Virus record (IMG/VR): IMGVR_UViG_3300034073_000559 | Coordinates: 1-35,141 of that record | Reading direction: 5' to 3' (one strand) | DNA from: a virus | DNA: 35,141 nucleotides | In this document: one piece after another, positions 1 to 7,880 of the stretch | Layout of the letters: each line of letters begins with the position of its first letter | Numbering within the stretch: position 1 is the stretch's first letter | The notes under the pieces: generated by a model | The model's database searches: none | Told to the model about the DNA's origin: nothing | The model's input: the letters and a program-made list of their open reading frames with translations, nothing else | Program-made: the position numbers and the translations under genes

Positions 1-61
1 GGGTCGTAACCGCACCTGCAGCAAACAAGTGTTTATGGTTGACTAGAGAAGAGGAACTTTT

Positions 62-538
62 ATGGGTGCAAAAGGCAGCGGTGGTCACAATCGAAAGCCC
101 GATTCGGTCAAGGCGCGGATCGGCAACCCGGGTGGGCGCAAGTTGGCTTCGGCTGACGTCGTGGCCCTACCTGTGTCGGCTTCGACTTTGCCTGAACCGC
201 ATCGACCGTTGGGCAAGGCTGGTTCGGAACTGTGGCAGCGGGTGTGGTCGTCGTGTTGGGCGTGGCTCAAACCTTCAACCGATGGTGAAACAGTTTTGTT
301 GGTGTGCGAGTCGGTAGACGAGCGACAGCAGTTGCGTCATAGAGTGTTGTCCGATCCTGATGCGTGGCGTGAACGCAAAGCCCTGCGCGAACTGGAGAAG
401 CAAATCTATTCTGCGCTAGGTGATTTGGGGATGAACCCTGTTGACCGTTCGCGCATTGGTCTTAGCGAAGTGAAGGAATCAGAGTTTGTCAAACTCAACC
501 AAAAGATCGCGCAGCGACGTAACGCAGCCTCATCCTGA
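62..538 (+). CDS. terS: Terminase small subunit, P27-like
   Basis: The 158-residue basic protein has the N-terminus typical of P27-family small terminases (MGAKGSGGHNRKP, then GNPGGRK near residue 20). This subunit recognises the packaging site and hands DNA to the large subunit. A GAGGAA ribosome site lies just before ATG 62. It overlaps the large terminase gene by 53 bases, and if the window ends join it follows the HNH endonuclease gene, the usual order in cos-type phages. The family call rests on the N-terminal motif, length and position; I could not run a profile search. Confidence 0.85.
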   Translation: MGAKGSGGHNRKPDSVKARIGNPGGRKLASADVVALPVSASTLPEPHRPLGKAGSELWQRVWSSCWAWLKPSTDGETVLLVCESVDERQQLRHRVLSDPDAWRERKALRELEKQIYSALGDLGMNPVDRSRIGLSEVKESEFVKLNQKIAQRRNAASS

Positions 539-1982
539 CTGGTCGCCAAAGTTCTATACGCCGATGCAGTCGGCGTTGTCTGACGGCCCTGAAGTAGTTG
601 AGTTTGCTGAATCGTATTGTTCTGTCACTAAAGGTTTCTTGGCTGGTCAGTCGCTGATCTTTACCGACTGGCAGAAGTGGTTGATGCGTGGCCTGTATGA
701 GCGCGACCCGGTGACTAAGCGGTTGCGGTATCGACGCGCCTTGATCATGCTGCCACGGAAGAACGGCAAATCGCTGATGGGTTCTGCGATTGCGCTGTAC
801 GGGATGTTCGCTGGCGAGCCGGGTGCAGAAGTGTATTCGGCGGCTGGTGATCGTCAGCAGGCTCGCATCGTGTTCGGTGAAGTGAAGCAGCAGATTCTTT
901 CCAACCCGCTACTGGCTGCGGAATGCAAGGTTTATCGTGACGCGATTGAAGTGCCGCTGTTCGGGTCGGTGTACCGCGTGTTGTCGGCTGACGGCAAACT
1001 GGCGCAGGGCTTGAACCCGACCACGGTCATCTTTGACGAATTGCACGTTCAACGCACAACAGATTTGTACGACGCTCTGACTCTGGGTTCGGGTGCGCGT
1101 AAGGAACCGCTGGTTGTCGGAATCACGACACCCGGGTATGACTTGGATTCCCCGTGCGGTCTGCTCTATCAGTACGGCAAAAAGTGTGCGTCGGGCGAAC
1201 TGGATGACCCAACCTTCGGGTTCTGGTCGTGGGAGTCCGACGAGGACTGCGACATTTTCGATCAAGCCCAATGGCGGCAGGCGAACCCAAATCTTGCCGA
1301 AGGTCTCATGGATTTGGGCGACATGGAATCCGCTGCGAAGCAGACAAGCGAGATGGCCTACCGCCGATACCGTCTGGGCCAATGGGTGCGTTCGCAGGAA
1401 TCGTGGCTACCCGCAGGCGCGTGGGAACTGTGCCGGGGTGATCAAGAACTGATCCCGCATGAACCAACGTGGGTCGGCGTGGACATGGCTTTGAAGCACG
1501 ACACGATTGCAGTTGTTGCAGTCCAGAAGCAGGGTGATCTATTCGTAACCGAACCGCACATCATCCAGCCCGATTCGCAGTCAGTAGACGTTGCCGCTGT
1601 CGAACACTTGCTGCGCGAACTGCACATGAAATACAGCCTGAAAGAAGTTGCGTTTGACCCGGCGTTTTTCCAGCGGTCAGCCGAAGTCCTACAGGATGAC
1701 GGGTTACCGATGGTGGAGTTTCCGCAGTCGGCGGCTCGCATGGTTCCTGCCTGCGGTCAGGCTTACGAACTGATCGTGACTGGCAAGGTGCGCCACCGGG
1801 GACAACCGACCTTCACCGATCAGGTTCTGTCTGCCGCGCAACGTATGACAGATAACGGGTGGCGACTGTCGAAGGGCAAAAGCAAGCGCAAGATCGACGC
1901 GGCAATTGCGCTGGTCATGGCATTGGATCGCGCATCAACGAACCCGCCTGAAGAGATGGTTCCGATGTTCTATGACGTATAA
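486..1982 (+). CDS. terL: Terminase large subunit
   Basis: ATP-driven DNA packaging motor with a C-terminal nuclease, 498 residues, of the HK97-like Terminase_1 type. The Walker A-like loop PRKNGKS is at residues 90-96, Walker B VIFDE at 181-185, and the nuclease begins at GVDMALKHD near 331, with a further acidic residue in KIDAAIALVMALD near 475. The start is TTG 486, supported by AAGGA at 473-477 with 8 bases spacing; the first in-frame ATG (564) would remove the conserved PHPDW segment. The 53-base overlap with terS suggests translational coupling. Confidence 0.95.
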   Translation: MSNSTKRSRSDVTQPHPDWSPKFYTPMQSALSDGPEVVEFAESYCSVTKGFLAGQSLIFTDWQKWLMRGLYERDPVTKRLRYRRALIMLPRKNGKSLMGSAIALYGMFAGEPGAEVYSAAGDRQQARIVFGEVKQQILSNPLLAAECKVYRDAIEVPLFGSVYRVLSADGKLAQGLNPTTVIFDELHVQRTTDLYDALTLGSGARKEPLVVGITTPGYDLDSPCGLLYQYGKKCASGELDDPTFGFWSWESDEDCDIFDQAQWRQANPNLAEGLMDLGDMESAAKQTSEMAYRRYRLGQWVRSQESWLPAGAWELCRGDQELIPHEPTWVGVDMALKHDTIAVVAVQKQGDLFVTEPHIIQPDSQSVDVAAVEHLLRELHMKYSLKEVAFDPAFFQRSAEVLQDDGLPMVEFPQSAARMVPACGQAYELIVTGKVRHRGQPTFTDQVLSAAQRMTDNGWRLSKGKSKRKIDAAIALVMALDRASTNPPEEMVPMFYDV

Positions 1983-1992
1983 GGGGACACAA

Positions 1993-2166
1993 ATGATTCC
2001 GTTGCTCATTGAGTTGGTCGGCCTCATCGCCATCGCTATCGGCTGCTTCCTGTGGTGGCTTCCACTAGGCTTCATCGTTTCAGGAATTCTTTTGGTACTT
2101 TGGGGGATTGCAACCGGGCGCAAAGGTGAACTGAATGCTGGAACGACTACTGCCGAACGCAACTGA
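1993..2166 (+). CDS. Small membrane protein
   Basis: A 57-residue protein made almost entirely of two hydrophobic helices (IELVGLIAIAIGCFLWW and GFIVSGILLVLWG) with a short polar tail. The start at ATG 1993 is chosen for the AAGGGGAC ribosome site at 1981-1988; a longer in-frame reading overlaps the terminase gene and has no ribosome site. Its last 32 bases overlap the portal gene. Small membrane proteins often sit between terminase and portal genes in actinophages, with no assigned role. I do not recognise a specific family. Confidence 0.7.
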   Translation: MIPLLIELVGLIAIAIGCFLWWLPLGFIVSGILLVLWGIATGRKGELNAGTTTAERN

Positions 2167-3484
2167 ACAACGCGCTATCTCGTTTCAGACCCTGTGGGGC
2201 GCAGGCGACTCTTACGCGCTGACCACTAACGCTGGCACAATCATCACGCAGGAAGATTCGATCAGGCTTGGCACGGTCTACGCCTGCGTTCGCCTGATCA
2301 GCGACAGCATTTCCACGATGCCTGTCGGCCCGTTCCGTAGGGTGAATGGCGAGCGTGTACCCGTGTTCCCGCGCCCAACGTGGATCGACTACCCAGATAC
2401 GAACATCACAAAGACAGATCACTTTCAGGAAGTTCTGTTCAGCCTGCTGATCGACGGAAACGCTTTCGTTCGGATCGTGCGCGACGACAGCGGTATTGCC
2501 GCCTTGATCGTCTTGAACCCGCAGCACGTTCACGTTCACCGCAACGCCGAAGGGCGGCTGGTCTACACCACCACGCACGATGACCGCCCGATGTTTTCTG
2601 ACGAAATCTTGCACATCGTTGAAATGCGTAAGCCCGGTCACCTTCGCGGTGAGTCACGCATTGAACTGATCAAGCAGTCATTGGGTCTGGCAAAAGCCCT
2701 AGAAGAATTCGCAGCACGGTTCTTCGGGCAGGGTTCGACCACCAGCGGAATCATCGAATTCCCCGGCAACCTTACGAAGGAACAGGCAACCCAACTCGTT
2801 GATGGGTTCGAGAACAAGCACCGTGGGCTTCGCAAGGCGCACCGCCCCGGACTACTCACGGGTGGCGCGAAGTTCACTAAGACTGGCGTTGACCCCGACG
2901 CGGCACAGATGCTGGAATCCCGCAGGCTTTCGATTGAAGAGATTGCACGGGCGTTCCGTTGTCCCCCGTCAATGCTTGGCGTAACCACACCCGGGGCCAT
3001 GTCGTACGCATCGGTTGAAGCAAACGCGATTCACTTCGTCACCCATACGCTTCGGCCTTACGTCGCCAAACTGGAAGATGCCTATTCGCGCCTTCTGCCC
3101 GAAGGCGTGTTCTTGCGGTTCAACATGGAAGCCCTTTTGCGTGGCGACTCGCAGACCCGCGCACAGGTTTATTCGACCGCGCTTCAGGCTGGGTACATGA
3201 GCATCAACGATGTGCGCCGCCTAGAGGACTTCTCGCCTGTTGACGGTGGCGACAACTACCGCGTTCCGCTTGCGAACGTCGATGTGGCAGCAGCGAACCT
3301 TACAGAAACTGACCGCAAGGTGCTGATGGCGCAACGCTTGATCCTGTCAGGCTTTGAGCCGTCTGGCGTACTCGAAGCGATGGGGCTACCTGACATTCCG
3401 CATACGGGCGTACCTTCGACGCAGTTGCAGCCGCTTTCCACGATTGACCCGACCGATCCAGCCAGCGCGTACCCGGTGGGCTGA
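2135..3484 (+). CDS. Portal protein, HK97 family
   Basis: Forms the dodecameric ring at the DNA entry vertex and docks the terminase. The 449-residue length is typical. Family-like segments are TVYACVRLISDSISTMP near residue 48, the LLIDGNAFV region near 105, and IARAFRCPPSMLGV near 270, a hallmark of HK97-type portals. It follows terL with only a small membrane gene between them and its stop overlaps the next start (GATGG at 3484), indicating one head operon. The C-terminal 60 residues are low in recognisable motifs. High confidence on motifs and order. Confidence 0.95.
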   Translation: MLERLLPNATEQRAISFQTLWGAGDSYALTTNAGTIITQEDSIRLGTVYACVRLISDSISTMPVGPFRRVNGERVPVFPRPTWIDYPDTNITKTDHFQEVLFSLLIDGNAFVRIVRDDSGIAALIVLNPQHVHVHRNAEGRLVYTTTHDDRPMFSDEILHIVEMRKPGHLRGESRIELIKQSLGLAKALEEFAARFFGQGSTTSGIIEFPGNLTKEQATQLVDGFENKHRGLRKAHRPGLLTGGAKFTKTGVDPDAAQMLESRRLSIEEIARAFRCPPSMLGVTTPGAMSYASVEANAIHFVTHTLRPYVAKLEDAYSRLLPEGVFLRFNMEALLRGDSQTRAQVYSTALQAGYMSINDVRRLEDFSPVDGGDNYRVPLANVDVAAANLTETDRKVLMAQRLILSGFEPSGVLEAMGLPDIPHTGVPSTQLQPLSTIDPTDPASAYPVG

Positions 3485-3747
3485 TGGCGATTACAACGGG
3501 GCAGACGAGCATTGGCACGACAGCGACCGCGATTGACGGCCTGAATCAGATGCCGTATCGGATCAAGTTTCAGAACATTGACAACACCGATGCCGTGTTC
3601 ATCGGTAACGAAACCGTGACCACGACTACGGGGTTTCGCATTGACAAAGGGCAAACCGTGGAAATGATCATCAACCCGCTGGATGTTCTGTACGCAGTAT
3701 CGACAAAGGCGGGTCACCCCGTCTGCTGGATTCGGGAGACGCTCTAA
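3484..3747 (+). CDS. Likely head decoration/structural protein
   Basis: An 87-residue protein predicted to be mostly beta strand, with the pattern of small phage structural proteins: a first strand block (YRIKFQNID), then VFIGNETVTTTTGFRIDKG, then a closing block LYAVSTKAG. Similar short proteins between portal and protease genes are usually annotated as decoration or head-fibre-like proteins. The start overlaps the portal stop and the stop shares one base with the next start (TAATG), so it is tightly coupled to the head genes. The decoration role is inferred from position and fold pattern only. Confidence 0.75.
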   Translation: MAITTGQTSIGTTATAIDGLNQMPYRIKFQNIDNTDAVFIGNETVTTTTGFRIDKGQTVEMIINPLDVLYAVSTKAGHPVCWIRETL

Positions 3748-5234
3748 TGCCGTACTACATCAAGCAAGGCGTGGTTGGTTGCTCTGGTTGGGCGACGATC
3801 AAAGATGACGGTGAAACCATCGGTTGCCATCAGTCCAAAGCCGATGCCATCGCGCAAATGGTCGCAGTCTCGCTGGAAGAGGGAATCGAACCGGGCGGTG
3901 AACGTGCGTTGCCTGACAACTACCGACCTTCGCTTTCTGAAGATGTGCCTGCTGGTCGGGCTTGCGGTAACTGCGCTTTCTACGACGAAACAATTGTTCA
4001 GGAACAGGGTGAAGGCATAGTTGCCTACTGTCACCGTTGGGATGACTTCGTGCGCGGTGACTTCTACTGCAACGCTTGGCAGGAAGCCGAAGAATCTGAA
4101 GAGGAACCTGAAGAGGAACCTGAACTGATCGAAGAGGAATCACGGCAGGTCGATCTGTCCCCGCCTGAATACATGAGGGCAGCAGCCCGACGCGGTTTGG
4201 AACTTTACGCCGATGGCGAAGCAGGCGATGGCCTGCAACCCGCCACGGTGCGCGAAGCCCGACTAATGGCACAAGGTCAAGTCAGCGAAGCAAAGTGGCG
4301 CAGAATCGGGCCGTGGATCGCCCGACACATTGGCGACCTCGCAGCGGTAGACGAGGAAACCCCGATCACACCCGGGCTGGTCGCGCACCTGCTCTGGGGT
4401 TCAGGGCCAAGCAGAGCCGCAGCGGAAAGGGCGCAAGAGTACGCTGAAGGCGTTGTTGCCCGTCTAGACGCGGAACAGGATCGTTCGTTCAACGTGGGCA
4501 AGCGAGTGAAGGAAATCGAAATGATGCGAAAAAAGACCGAAGTCGAAACCCGCAGGTTGGTTGTTCAGGACTTTGAGATACGGCAGGAAGGCGACGGGAT
4601 GACCTTCCGTGGTTACGCAGCCGTTTTCAACAGCGACAGCGAGCCGCTGCCGTTCATCGAACGGATCATGCCGGGGGCGTTCGACAAAACGCTGAAGTCC
4701 CGCAACAACGTGAAGATGTACCTGAACCACGATTCGACGCTGGTTCTGGGTTCGACCCGCGCCAAGACTCTTCGGCTGTCGGTTGACGGCAAGGGGCTTC
4801 TGGCTGACGCTGATCTGCCGAACACTTCCTACGCTCGTGACCTTGCCGAACTGATGAAGCGTGGCGACGTTGATTCAATGTCGTTCGGCTTCAGCGTTCC
4901 GCGCAATGGTGATCGCTGGTCGGAAGATGGGATGCGCCGCGAACTGCGTGAAGTGCGCCTGCACGAAGTGTCGGTGGTGACTGGCTTCCCTGCATACAAG
5001 GCGACGAGCGCAAGCCTGCGTTCAATTGACGCGCTCGCAGAAGTGACCGGGCTTGACGCTGACCAACTAGCGGAAGCGTTGACAATCTTGGAGAACGGCA
5101 AACCGCTGTCACCTGATCAGGCTTCGATGCTGGAAGAGACGGTCAACAAACTTCGCGTCAAGCCCGACCCGGAGATGGTCAACACCATCGGCTTGAAGTT
5201 GAAGCATCTTGATCTGCTGTCAAAGCAGTTCTAG
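3747..5234 (+). CDS. Multidomain prohead protease (fusion)
   Basis: 495 residues, about twice the usual size of an HK97-type (U35) prohead protease. Residues 1-45 resemble a small phage domain (SGWATIKDDGETIGCHQSKADA). Residues 71-112 hold CGNC-(18)-CHRW-(12)-CNAW, a high-potential-iron-sulfur-like cysteine set (C73, C76, C95, C108). An acidic linker (113-135) leads to a helical domain (138-242) with PPEYMRAAARRGLELYADG and VAHLLWGSGPSRAA. The protease occupies about 268-425, with H328 in MYLNHDST and a serine in DSMSFGF (376-382). It would cleave the capsid delta domain and scaffold. A separate internal start lies at 4521. Confidence 0.9.
   Translation: MPYYIKQGVVGCSGWATIKDDGETIGCHQSKADAIAQMVAVSLEEGIEPGGERALPDNYRPSLSEDVPAGRACGNCAFYDETIVQEQGEGIVAYCHRWDDFVRGDFYCNAWQEAEESEEEPEEEPELIEEESRQVDLSPPEYMRAAARRGLELYADGEAGDGLQPATVREARLMAQGQVSEAKWRRIGPWIARHIGDLAAVDEETPITPGLVAHLLWGSGPSRAAAERAQEYAEGVVARLDAEQDRSFNVGKRVKEIEMMRKKTEVETRRLVVQDFEIRQEGDGMTFRGYAAVFNSDSEPLPFIERIMPGAFDKTLKSRNNVKMYLNHDSTLVLGSTRAKTLRLSVDGKGLLADADLPNTSYARDLAELMKRGDVDSMSFGFSVPRNGDRWSEDGMRRELREVRLHEVSVVTGFPAYKATSASLRSIDALAEVTGLDADQLAEALTILENGKPLSPDQASMLEETVNKLRVKPDPEMVNTIGLKLKHLDLLSKQF
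4521..5234 (+). other. Candidate internal start giving protease alone
   Basis: Within the prohead protease gene, GAAGGAAA at 4508-4515 lies about 7 bases before an in-frame ATG-ATG pair at 4521. Starting here gives 237 residues, close to the normal size of a stand-alone HK97-type prohead protease, and starts just before the protease domain (RLVVQDFEIRQEG). This could yield two products from one gene: full fusion and free protease. It is an inference from ribosome-site quality and domain boundary. Confidence 0.5.
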
Positions 5235-5263
5235 TTGCAAACTGTTTTAGCCTGATCTACATT
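5235..5263 (+). promoter_or_regulatory. Candidate promoter for major capsid gene
   Basis: In the 118-base gap before the capsid gene, TTGCAA (5235-5240) and TACATT (5258-5263) are separated by 17 bases, a sigma70/SigA-like arrangement with four of six matches in each box. The leader that follows carries AAAGGAAG before ATG 5353. A dedicated promoter would make sense for the most abundant virion protein. Prediction by eye only. Confidence 0.4.
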
Positions 5264-5352
5264 TTCTTTCGGGTTGTGTGAGCCGCGCCCACGATTGCGG
5301 AACCGCGTCGTTGTAATCAACCATCCACAAACCCACAAAAGGAAGTGAAACC

Positions 5353-6531
5353 ATGTCGTACATTGACCGACAGATTGAACTTCGTAACCGTGCATGGGAA
5401 GAGGCAAAAGCCCTTCTTGACGCAGCGGCTGCGGAGAAGCGTGACCTTTCTGCTGAAGAAGAGCAGAAGTACGCCCGTATCAACGATGATCTGAACAAGC
5501 GTTCGGAAATCATCAAGCAACTTCAGGCTGACGAAGCCCGTGAACTCAACATCGCAGAAGCCACCCGTGGCAAGCGCACCGTCGAAGAGACGCGTGAGGT
5601 TCAGAATGACGCTGACCTTGTTCGCGCCCTTTGCCGTGGCGAAGTTCGTTCGGTGACCTTCGAGAAGCGTGACGTTCTCACCTCTTCGACTGGCGCACCT
5701 GTCCCGACCTCGTTCTACGACCAGATCGTTGAACACATGGTGGTCGCAGGCCCGATGCTTCAGACCAGCACGATGATCAACACCGCAGGTGGCGAGGCTC
5801 TTCAGATTCCTCGTACCAGCGCGTACAGCACCGCATCGCTCACCGCGCAGGGTTCTGCGTTCAGCGAGTCTGACCCGACCTTCCAGTCGTTCATCACCTT
5901 GAACGCCTACAAGTACGGTCACCTTATTCAGGTGTCGCGTGAAATGATTGACGACTCGGGCGTTGACCTGCTGGGCTTCCTTGCCCGTCAGTCGGGTATC
6001 GCCATCGGCGTTGCAGTCAACACCGCGCTCACCACGGGTACAGATTCCACGATGCCGAACGGTATCGCGGTTGCCGCTGGTTCGGGTGTCACGGGTGGAA
6101 CGGGTGTCGTCGGTGCGTTCACCGCTGACAACCTCATCGACCTGTCGTACAGCGTGAACAGCGCGTACCGTCGTATGCCCGGCACGGGCTGGATGATGGC
6201 GACTTCGGCACTTGCGGCTACCCGTAAGTTGAAGGACACCTACGGTCAGTACCTGTTCCAGCCTTCGCTTCAGGCGGGTCAGCCCGACCAGTTGCTGGGC
6301 TACGCGATCTACGAGAACCCGGATGTGGCTGCGGTCGGAACCGCTGCCAAGTCGGTGCTTTTCGGAAATCTCCGCGAATACTACGTTCGCATGGCTGGCG
6401 GCATCGCTTTTGAGCGTTCCGACGACTACGCCTTCGCAAACGACCTCATCACGTTCCGTGCGCGAGTGCGGATCGACGGTGACCTGCCGCAGACCGCTGC
6501 GGTCAAATACTTCATCGGTGGGGCATCCTGA
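5353..6531 (+). CDS. Major capsid protein, HK97 fold
   Basis: 392 residues. Residues 1-80 are a charged coiled-coil-like delta domain (EEEQKYARINDDLNKRSEI) that acts as built-in scaffold and is expected to be removed by the prohead protease. The shell-forming part begins around DVLTSSTGAPVPTSFYDQI (about 110-128), with the P-domain and E-loop pattern following (IPRTSAYSTASLTAQGSAF, then GHLIQVSREMIDDS) and C-terminal VRIDGDLPQTAAVKYF. A strong AAAGGAAG ribosome site and its own candidate promoter precede it, and a 13-bp hairpin follows it. The exact cleavage site cannot be read from sequence alone. Confidence 0.97.
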   Translation: MSYIDRQIELRNRAWEEAKALLDAAAAEKRDLSAEEEQKYARINDDLNKRSEIIKQLQADEARELNIAEATRGKRTVEETREVQNDADLVRALCRGEVRSVTFEKRDVLTSSTGAPVPTSFYDQIVEHMVVAGPMLQTSTMINTAGGEALQIPRTSAYSTASLTAQGSAFSESDPTFQSFITLNAYKYGHLIQVSREMIDDSGVDLLGFLARQSGIAIGVAVNTALTTGTDSTMPNGIAVAAGSGVTGGTGVVGAFTADNLIDLSYSVNSAYRRMPGTGWMMATSALAATRKLKDTYGQYLFQPSLQAGQPDQLLGYAIYENPDVAAVGTAAKSVLFGNLREYYVRMAGGIAFERSDDYAFANDLITFRARVRIDGDLPQTAAVKYFIGGAS

Positions 6532-6546
6532 CCTACTGATTGAGTC

Positions 6547-6583
6547 GCGGGTGAGCCAGATCGCGCAGGGCTGGCTCACCCGC
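6547..6583 (+). terminator. 13-bp hairpin after capsid gene
   Basis: GCGGGTGAGCCAG (6547-6559) and its perfect complement (6571-6583) flank an 11-base loop, 16 bases after the capsid stop. No T-tract follows, so it may be a partial terminator of the T-less kind, or an RNA stability/processing element that keeps capsid mRNA more abundant than the downstream sugar genes. The structure is certain, the function inferred. Confidence 0.7.
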
Positions 6584-6623
6584 AACCTGCGTACATCCTG
6601 CGCCTTACCTGCGAGGAAGGGCT

Positions 6624-7880
6624 ATGAATGCAAGTCGTGATCAAAGGCGTGGTGGTCGAACTGCCAGCCCCGGAAGCGGAACGCCTGATGCAGTTGGGCT
6701 ACGCGCACCGGATGGAAACCGCCAGCGCGGAATCGGGAGACAGATTCTCTTCTACACAAACGCGCCGTGGGCAAAGACCGGGTACGGGCAGCAAGCAGCA
6801 CAACTCACCCCCCGCCTCATCAGAGCAGGCCACCAAACCGCGATCCACGCAAACTACGGGCTTGAAGGGGCAAACACCGTCTGGAACGGGATCGAAGTCT
6901 ACCCGAAAGGGATGAGTGCCTACAGCGACGATGTGACCGTTGCCCACTATCAGGAATGGGCGCACCGCGCACCAGAACGCAAACCGCTGCTGCTCACCCT
7001 GTTCGATGCGTGGGTGTTCAAGTCAAAGGCGTTTGACATGGTTCCGCGCATCTTGTCGTGGGTTCCCGTTGACCACACGCCCTGCCCACCCGATGTGGTG
7101 GCGTGGTGCAAACGTGAGAACGTCACGACTGTTGCCATGTCGAAGTTCGGGCAGACGATGCTTCACAACGCTGGCGTGGATGCGCTGTACGCACCGCACG
7201 GAATCGAAAAACACTTTATGCCAACCGCAACCTATAACGGCATGACGGGTCGCCAGTTGGCAGGCGTTCCCGAAGATGCGTTTATGGTGATGATCAACGC
7301 AGCAAACAAAGGCAACAACCCACCGCGCAAGTCGTGGGGCGAGAACCTTTTAGCGTTCGCCATGTTTGCCAAGACCCACCCCGACGCTTGGCTGTATGTC
7401 CATTCCGACATAGCCGGGGCGCAAGGCGTTCACCTTCAGCACCTCGCCGAAGCAGCAGGCATTCCGTCTGACCGCATCGTGTTCGCTGATCAGTATGTGA
7501 TGCGTACCGGGGTTGACCAGACCGCGCTTGCCGCGCTGTATTCCGCAGCCGATGTTTTGCTGGCGTGTTCAATGGGCGAAGGGTTCGGTATCCCCGTGGT
7601 TGAAGCGCAGGCTTGCGGCACTCCCGTCATTACCACGAACCAGACCGCCCAAAAAGAACTGAACGGTTCTGGCTGGCTGGTTGATTGTCAGCCGTTCTGG
7701 GATGGAAGCCAACGGGCATGGTTCCACCTGCCCTACATCCGCGAGATAATCGAAGCCCTGAATCAGGCGTATAACGCCCCTCTAGACGCTTCTGACGCTG
7801 CTGAAGCCTTTGCACAGCAGTACGAGGCAGACCACGTTTTTAGTACGTTCTGGGAACCGATCATGGCGGTCGTTGAGTGA
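6624..7880 (+). CDS. Glycosyltransferase, GT4-like (GT-B fold)
   Basis: Transfers a sugar from a nucleotide-sugar donor; acceptor unknown. The N-terminal Rossmann domain starts at about residue 40 with ILFYTNAPWAKTGYGQQ, a pattern of phage GT4-like enzymes; the C-terminal donor-binding signature is EGFGIPVVEAQACGTPVI at 319-336. The only standard start ahead of the conserved core is ATG 6624 (GAGG at 6613-6616, 7 bases away), but residues 1-39 (MNASRDQRRGGRTASPGSG...) look like non-coding-frame sequence, whereas the +1 frame is coherent there. An ATG at 6912 would lose the conserved core. It heads a four-gene sugar cluster between capsid and connector genes. Confidence 0.85.
   Translation: MNASRDQRRGGRTASPGSGTPDAVGLRAPDGNRQRGIGRQILFYTNAPWAKTGYGQQAAQLTPRLIRAGHQTAIHANYGLEGANTVWNGIEVYPKGMSAYSDDVTVAHYQEWAHRAPERKPLLLTLFDAWVFKSKAFDMVPRILSWVPVDHTPCPPDVVAWCKRENVTTVAMSKFGQTMLHNAGVDALYAPHGIEKHFMPTATYNGMTGRQLAGVPEDAFMVMINAANKGNNPPRKSWGENLLAFAMFAKTHPDAWLYVHSDIAGAQGVHLQHLAEAAGIPSDRIVFADQYVMRTGVDQTALAALYSAADVLLACSMGEGFGIPVVEAQACGTPVITTNQTAQKELNGSGWLVDCQPFWDGSQRAWFHLPYIREIIEALNQAYNAPLDASDAAEAFAQQYEADHVFSTFWEPIMAVVE
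6628..6915 (+). CDS. Small head protein overlapping glycosyltransferase
   Basis: An open frame of 95 residues whose first 35 (MQVVIKGVVVELPAPEAERL, then MQLGYAHRMET) look like a real small phage head protein of the type often found just after the capsid gene. After about residue 38 the translation turns into low-complexity S/T/R/G/Q sequence, as expected of an out-of-frame reading, while the glycosyltransferase frame becomes coherent there. AAGG at 6617-6620 sits 7 bases before ATG 6628. Its stop overlaps an in-frame ATG of the glycosyltransferase (ATGA at 6912-6915). It could be a separate gene, or the true front of a frameshifted fusion. Confidence 0.5.
   Translation: MQVVIKGVVVELPAPEAERLMQLGYAHRMETASAESGDRFSSTQTRRGQRPGTGSKQHNSPPASSEQATKPRSTQTTGLKGQTPSGTGSKSTRKG

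Noticed and set aside
1-61. Direct terminal repeat between the window ends
   Set aside because: The first 60 and last 68 bases share no visible repeat, so circular permutation or cos ends cannot be decided from sequence.
5317-6585. Long open frame of 422 codons on the minus strand
   Set aside because: It is the mirror of the major capsid gene, rich in Arg/Val/His as expected of a shadow, with no ribosome site or conserved motif.
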